From positions 1-27,240 of the forward strand of contig CAJXDX010000004.1 of the NCBI GenBank assembly GCA_913052275.1: DNA of 27,240 nt. The letters are read 5' to 3'. The notes under the pieces were generated by a model. It did not search any database, was not told where the DNA came from, and saw nothing but the letters and a program-made list of their open reading frames with translations. Shown here piece after piece: positions 24,782-27,240 of this stretch; positions within the stretch are counted from its first letter, which is position 1; the number at the start of each line of letters is the position of its first letter. The translations under genes and the position numbers were made by a program. This DNA comes from an uncultured Pseudomonadota bacterium. Its GTDB lineage: Bacteria > SAR324 > NAC60-12.

Positions 24782-27240
24782 ATGGACATAAACAAGAAAA
24801 AAAACAGAAAACAAATATCTACCTTTCATGCTGCTGAAGTAATGTCACACGATCTGTCTTTGCTTCGGGGGAAGAAATTTTCTGCTTTTTTTGATGACTC
24901 AGAAGTAAAGGGTTTATTATCAGCGGATGATATAGAAAAAGAGGTCCAGCAATTGAAGAGAATTGATGTTGATTCATATATTCAACGAGTTGTTAATCCC
25001 TCTGAATCAAAAAAGCGTCCCAGTGCCCCTGAAATAATACAGCAGTTGGGGAGTAAAATGATTGCTGAGGAAACAGATGGACCTTTATACACAGCTGAAA
25101 TAGAAATTATGATTTCTGAGCAAACCCGCAGGCTGGGATTTATTGCTCAGAATCACAAAATACAAAACGGTGTCTGGTATCCAGCCCATCACCGTAAGGC
25201 TGCTGAGCAAATACGCTTTTTTGCATCTCACAGTATTCCTCTGGTGACATTCATGGATACACCTGGAGCAGCTGCAGATGCGGAAGCAAATCTGGAGAAT
25301 CAGTCTCACAGTATTTCATTTTTGATCAGCGAGATGGCAAACCTGCAACTGCCTGTTATCGGGATTGTCTTCGGAGGTGGATACAGCGGCGGAGCAATTC
25401 CTCTGGCTACAGCCAATATACTTCTTTCTGTCAGAGAGGGAGTATTTAACACAATACATCCAAAAGGTTTAAGTAACATTGCCCGAAAATATGATCTTTC
25501 CTGGCAGGAGTCTGCAAAACACATCGGTGTTTCAGCATATGAACTCCAGTCTCAAGGATATTTTGACGGCATTATAGACTACTCATATGACCAGCCTCAA
25601 AAAGTAAAAAATATCAAGGATGCTATTGTGAGCGCAGTTGAAACCACAGAAAAAAATTCCTGCAAATTTTTGTATGAAAATGATTTCTTCTTCGATCATT
25701 ATCGAGACAGTATTTACCACTATCTCAATCCTTCAAAACTTTTAATTGAAAGTAACCGTGTAACAGATCGTTCACCTACTGGGACATTAAATATATTTGG
25801 TGATGTTTACCGTTTTATGCGTTACCTGAAATTACGTCAGCGTATTGTAAGCCGCTCCATAGACAGTTATTCGCGATTGAGTGCCCGCAAAACTCCAGTC
25901 GGAAAATTAAAGGAACGCTTAAAAACAGAACGACAGGAAAAGTTTCAACAATGGTACAAATCCCCCTTGGAGGTTCGTTACCAGGAAAAACTGAACAAAC
26001 GGTTTGAGCAGTTCGTTAGTTCAAGGGAGGATCGAGAAAAAGAACGTGGGAAATTTGTGGCATTTTTTATTGGCGATCCACGTGAGAATTACCAGAAATC
26101 CATAGATGATCTGACACTGGAAATTCTGCTACACCTTTATAACTACTGGATGGACAGTACATCAGAGAACCTGAAGGAACTAAATCAACAACTTGGCAAA
26201 TCAACTCTCCATGATCATCCGCCGGCTAACCCTGATTTGCTGGATTTGCTGAGAACCACTGAGATATATCAAAGTTTTCAGAACAATTATCAGAACATTC
26301 TTCTTTTTGATTTACTTTACAATCAGGTAATTGAGGCGCTTCCGACAATAGCCAATGAACTGAAAGGGACAAATCAAATTTCACAGAAATCTGTGGAACA
26401 GCTCTTTGAGCAAACTGTAGAAGGAGCAATAAAGGAATTTGAAAAAAATGCAGTGCATCATGAAAGCAAAAACGTGAGATCACAGTTTTTCAAGTGGCTT
26501 GCCAGTTTTATTGAACGTAAGGACTGTGATGAAGTTTTGGGCACCATCAGTGAATGGAAAAAGGTTGTTTTTCCCAGAATGAGTCCACCACTTTTTGGGG
26601 TTGTGAGATATTATTTTTCCGGATTGCTGCCTTCATTATATGCTGCACAACAGAACAAGGGACGCTTTCAGGGAAAAATAACCCCGCGTAATATTGGTAT
26701 AAAAGATTTTTGGAATCGTCTGGATCAATCATATAAAGATTTATTGATCCAGAATCTGTTGAGGGAGTACAAACGCAGTGTTATCTCTCCCAAAAAAATA
26801 ATCGAGCATTTTTTCAAAGATTTTAAAGAACTTTACTCGGACAGGATTACTTCCAATCCTGTTAAGTTCCCTGGTTTTAGGGACGCTATTGAAGATGCAT
26901 TAGAAAATGGGGTTGTCCCATGCGGCGTGATAACTGGTTTTGGAACTTTTACCGGTGAAGAAAATTCTGATTCTTCTAAAAGTAAAAAATCAAAATCAAA
27001 AAAACTCAAAGCAGACTATCGTGTAGGACTGGTTATAAGTAATGTTGAGTTTCAGGCCGGTTCTTTTGACATGGCAAGCTGTGAAAAAGTTTGCAGACTG
27101 CTGGGTGACTGTGCACGATTGAAATTGCCTGTTATCTTTTTTATTTCTTCAGCAGGCATGCAAACCAAAGAAGGCGGGGGCTCATTATTTTCCATGGCCG
27201 TCATAAATGAACGTATAACGCGTTTTGTGAAGGATTTGGA
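24782..27240 (+). CDS. Fused carboxyltransferase: AccA-like then AccD-like domain (partial)
   Basis: Open frame from ATG 24782 that runs off the right edge; 819 codons are visible. Residues about 115-265 resemble the alpha half of acetyl-CoA carboxylase carboxyltransferase: PLVTFMDTPGAAADAEAN, the glycine-rich IGIVFGGGYSGGAIPLA, TIHPKGLSNI and GYFDGIID. A long helical region (about 300-700) of unknown nature follows, with no motif I recognise. From about 705 the beta half appears: VVPCGVITGFG, VGLVISNVEFQAGSFDMAS, and FFISSAGMQTKEGGGSLFSM, akin to AccD's GGARMQE region. A Ser/Lys-rich stretch interrupts this half at about 727-740. No AccD-type zinc cysteines are visible. The A-then-D order is the reverse of known fused enzymes. 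Whether it is a carboxylase, a decarboxylase or an inactive relative is open. A biotin domain could lie beyond the edge. Confidence 0.7.
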   Translation, partial: MDINKKKNRKQISTFHAAEVMSHDLSLLRGKKFSAFFDDSEVKGLLSADDIEKEVQQLKRIDVDSYIQRVVNPSESKKRPSAPEIIQQLGSKMIAEETDGPLYTAEIEIMISEQTRRLGFIAQNHKIQNGVWYPAHHRKAAEQIRFFASHSIPLVTFMDTPGAAADAEANLENQSHSISFLISEMANLQLPVIGIVFGGGYSGGAIPLATANILLSVREGVFNTIHPKGLSNIARKYDLSWQESAKHIGVSAYELQSQGYFDGIIDYSYDQPQKVKNIKDAIVSAVETTEKNSCKFLYENDFFFDHYRDSIYHYLNPSKLLIESNRVTDRSPTGTLNIFGDVYRFMRYLKLRQRIVSRSIDSYSRLSARKTPVGKLKERLKTERQEKFQQWYKSPLEVRYQEKLNKRFEQFVSSREDREKERGKFVAFFIGDPRENYQKSIDDLTLEILLHLYNYWMDSTSENLKELNQQLGKSTLHDHPPANPDLLDLLRTTEIYQSFQNNYQNILLFDLLYNQVIEALPTIANELKGTNQISQKSVEQLFEQTVEGAIKEFEKNAVHHESKNVRSQFFKWLASFIERKDCDEVLGTISEWKKVVFPRMSPPLFGVVRYYFSGLLPSLYAAQQNKGRFQGKITPRNIGIKDFWNRLDQSYKDLLIQNLLREYKRSVISPKKIIEHFFKDFKELYSDRITSNPVKFPGFRDAIEDALENGVVPCGVITGFGTFTGEENSDSSKSKKSKSKKLKADYRVGLVISNVEFQAGSFDMASCEKVCRLLGDCARLKLPVIFFISSAGMQTKEGGGSLFSMAVINERITRFVKDL

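Overview
This window looks like an ordinary chromosomal stretch from a Gram-negative, broadly proteobacterial-type bacterium. The base composition is AT-leaning by eye. Supporting evidence is a RecB-type recombination nuclease, CyaY, Bpt (leucyl/arginyl-tRNA-protein transferase), a periplasmic pitrilysin-type protease with a signal peptide, and two predicted lipoproteins. A marine delta-/SAR324-like lineage is my best guess from gene content, but it is inference only. I see no phage genes, transposases, CRISPR arrays, rRNA or tRNA genes.

Layout. A PAS-HisKA histidine kinase (minus, cut by the left edge) diverges from recB (plus). A crotonase-family gene (minus) converges on recB. After an AT-rich gap come recN, then clpP-topA-MBL hydrolase on the plus strand, with topA and the hydrolase overlapping by one base. 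A minus-strand group follows in transcription order: a 45-aa membrane protein, a YbjN-like protein with a TTG start, and ogt. Next on the plus strand are an unusually short ftsZ, bpt and moaC, converging on cyaY (minus). A large M16 protease (plus) and a small unknown gene (plus) converge on a multi-HTH DNA-binding protein (minus). The right end is a compact plus-strand run: TerB-like protein, 2-hydroxyacid dehydrogenase, FN3-like lipoprotein, TPR lipoprotein, and a large carboxyltransferase cut by the right edge.

How the genes relate. recB, recN, topA and ogt are genome-maintenance functions. clpP and bpt may meet in an N-degron pathway, because Bpt-type enzymes mark proteins for ClpS/ClpAP. 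Small gaps tie the dehydrogenase and the two lipoproteins into one probable transcript, possibly including the carboxyltransferase.

Most unusual items: (1) the carboxyltransferase, with an AccA-like domain first and an AccD-like domain about 440 residues later, the reverse of the usual fused order; (2) FtsZ ending right after its GTPase/C-terminal subdomains, with no linker or C-terminal conserved peptide; (3) ClpP with a short acidic N-terminus in place of the usual axial-loop segment; (4) a four-HTH-like protein whose candidate promoter carries a perfect 7-bp inverted repeat between -35 and -10; (5) a short ORF for a one-helix membrane protein. No single feature proves a wholly new system.
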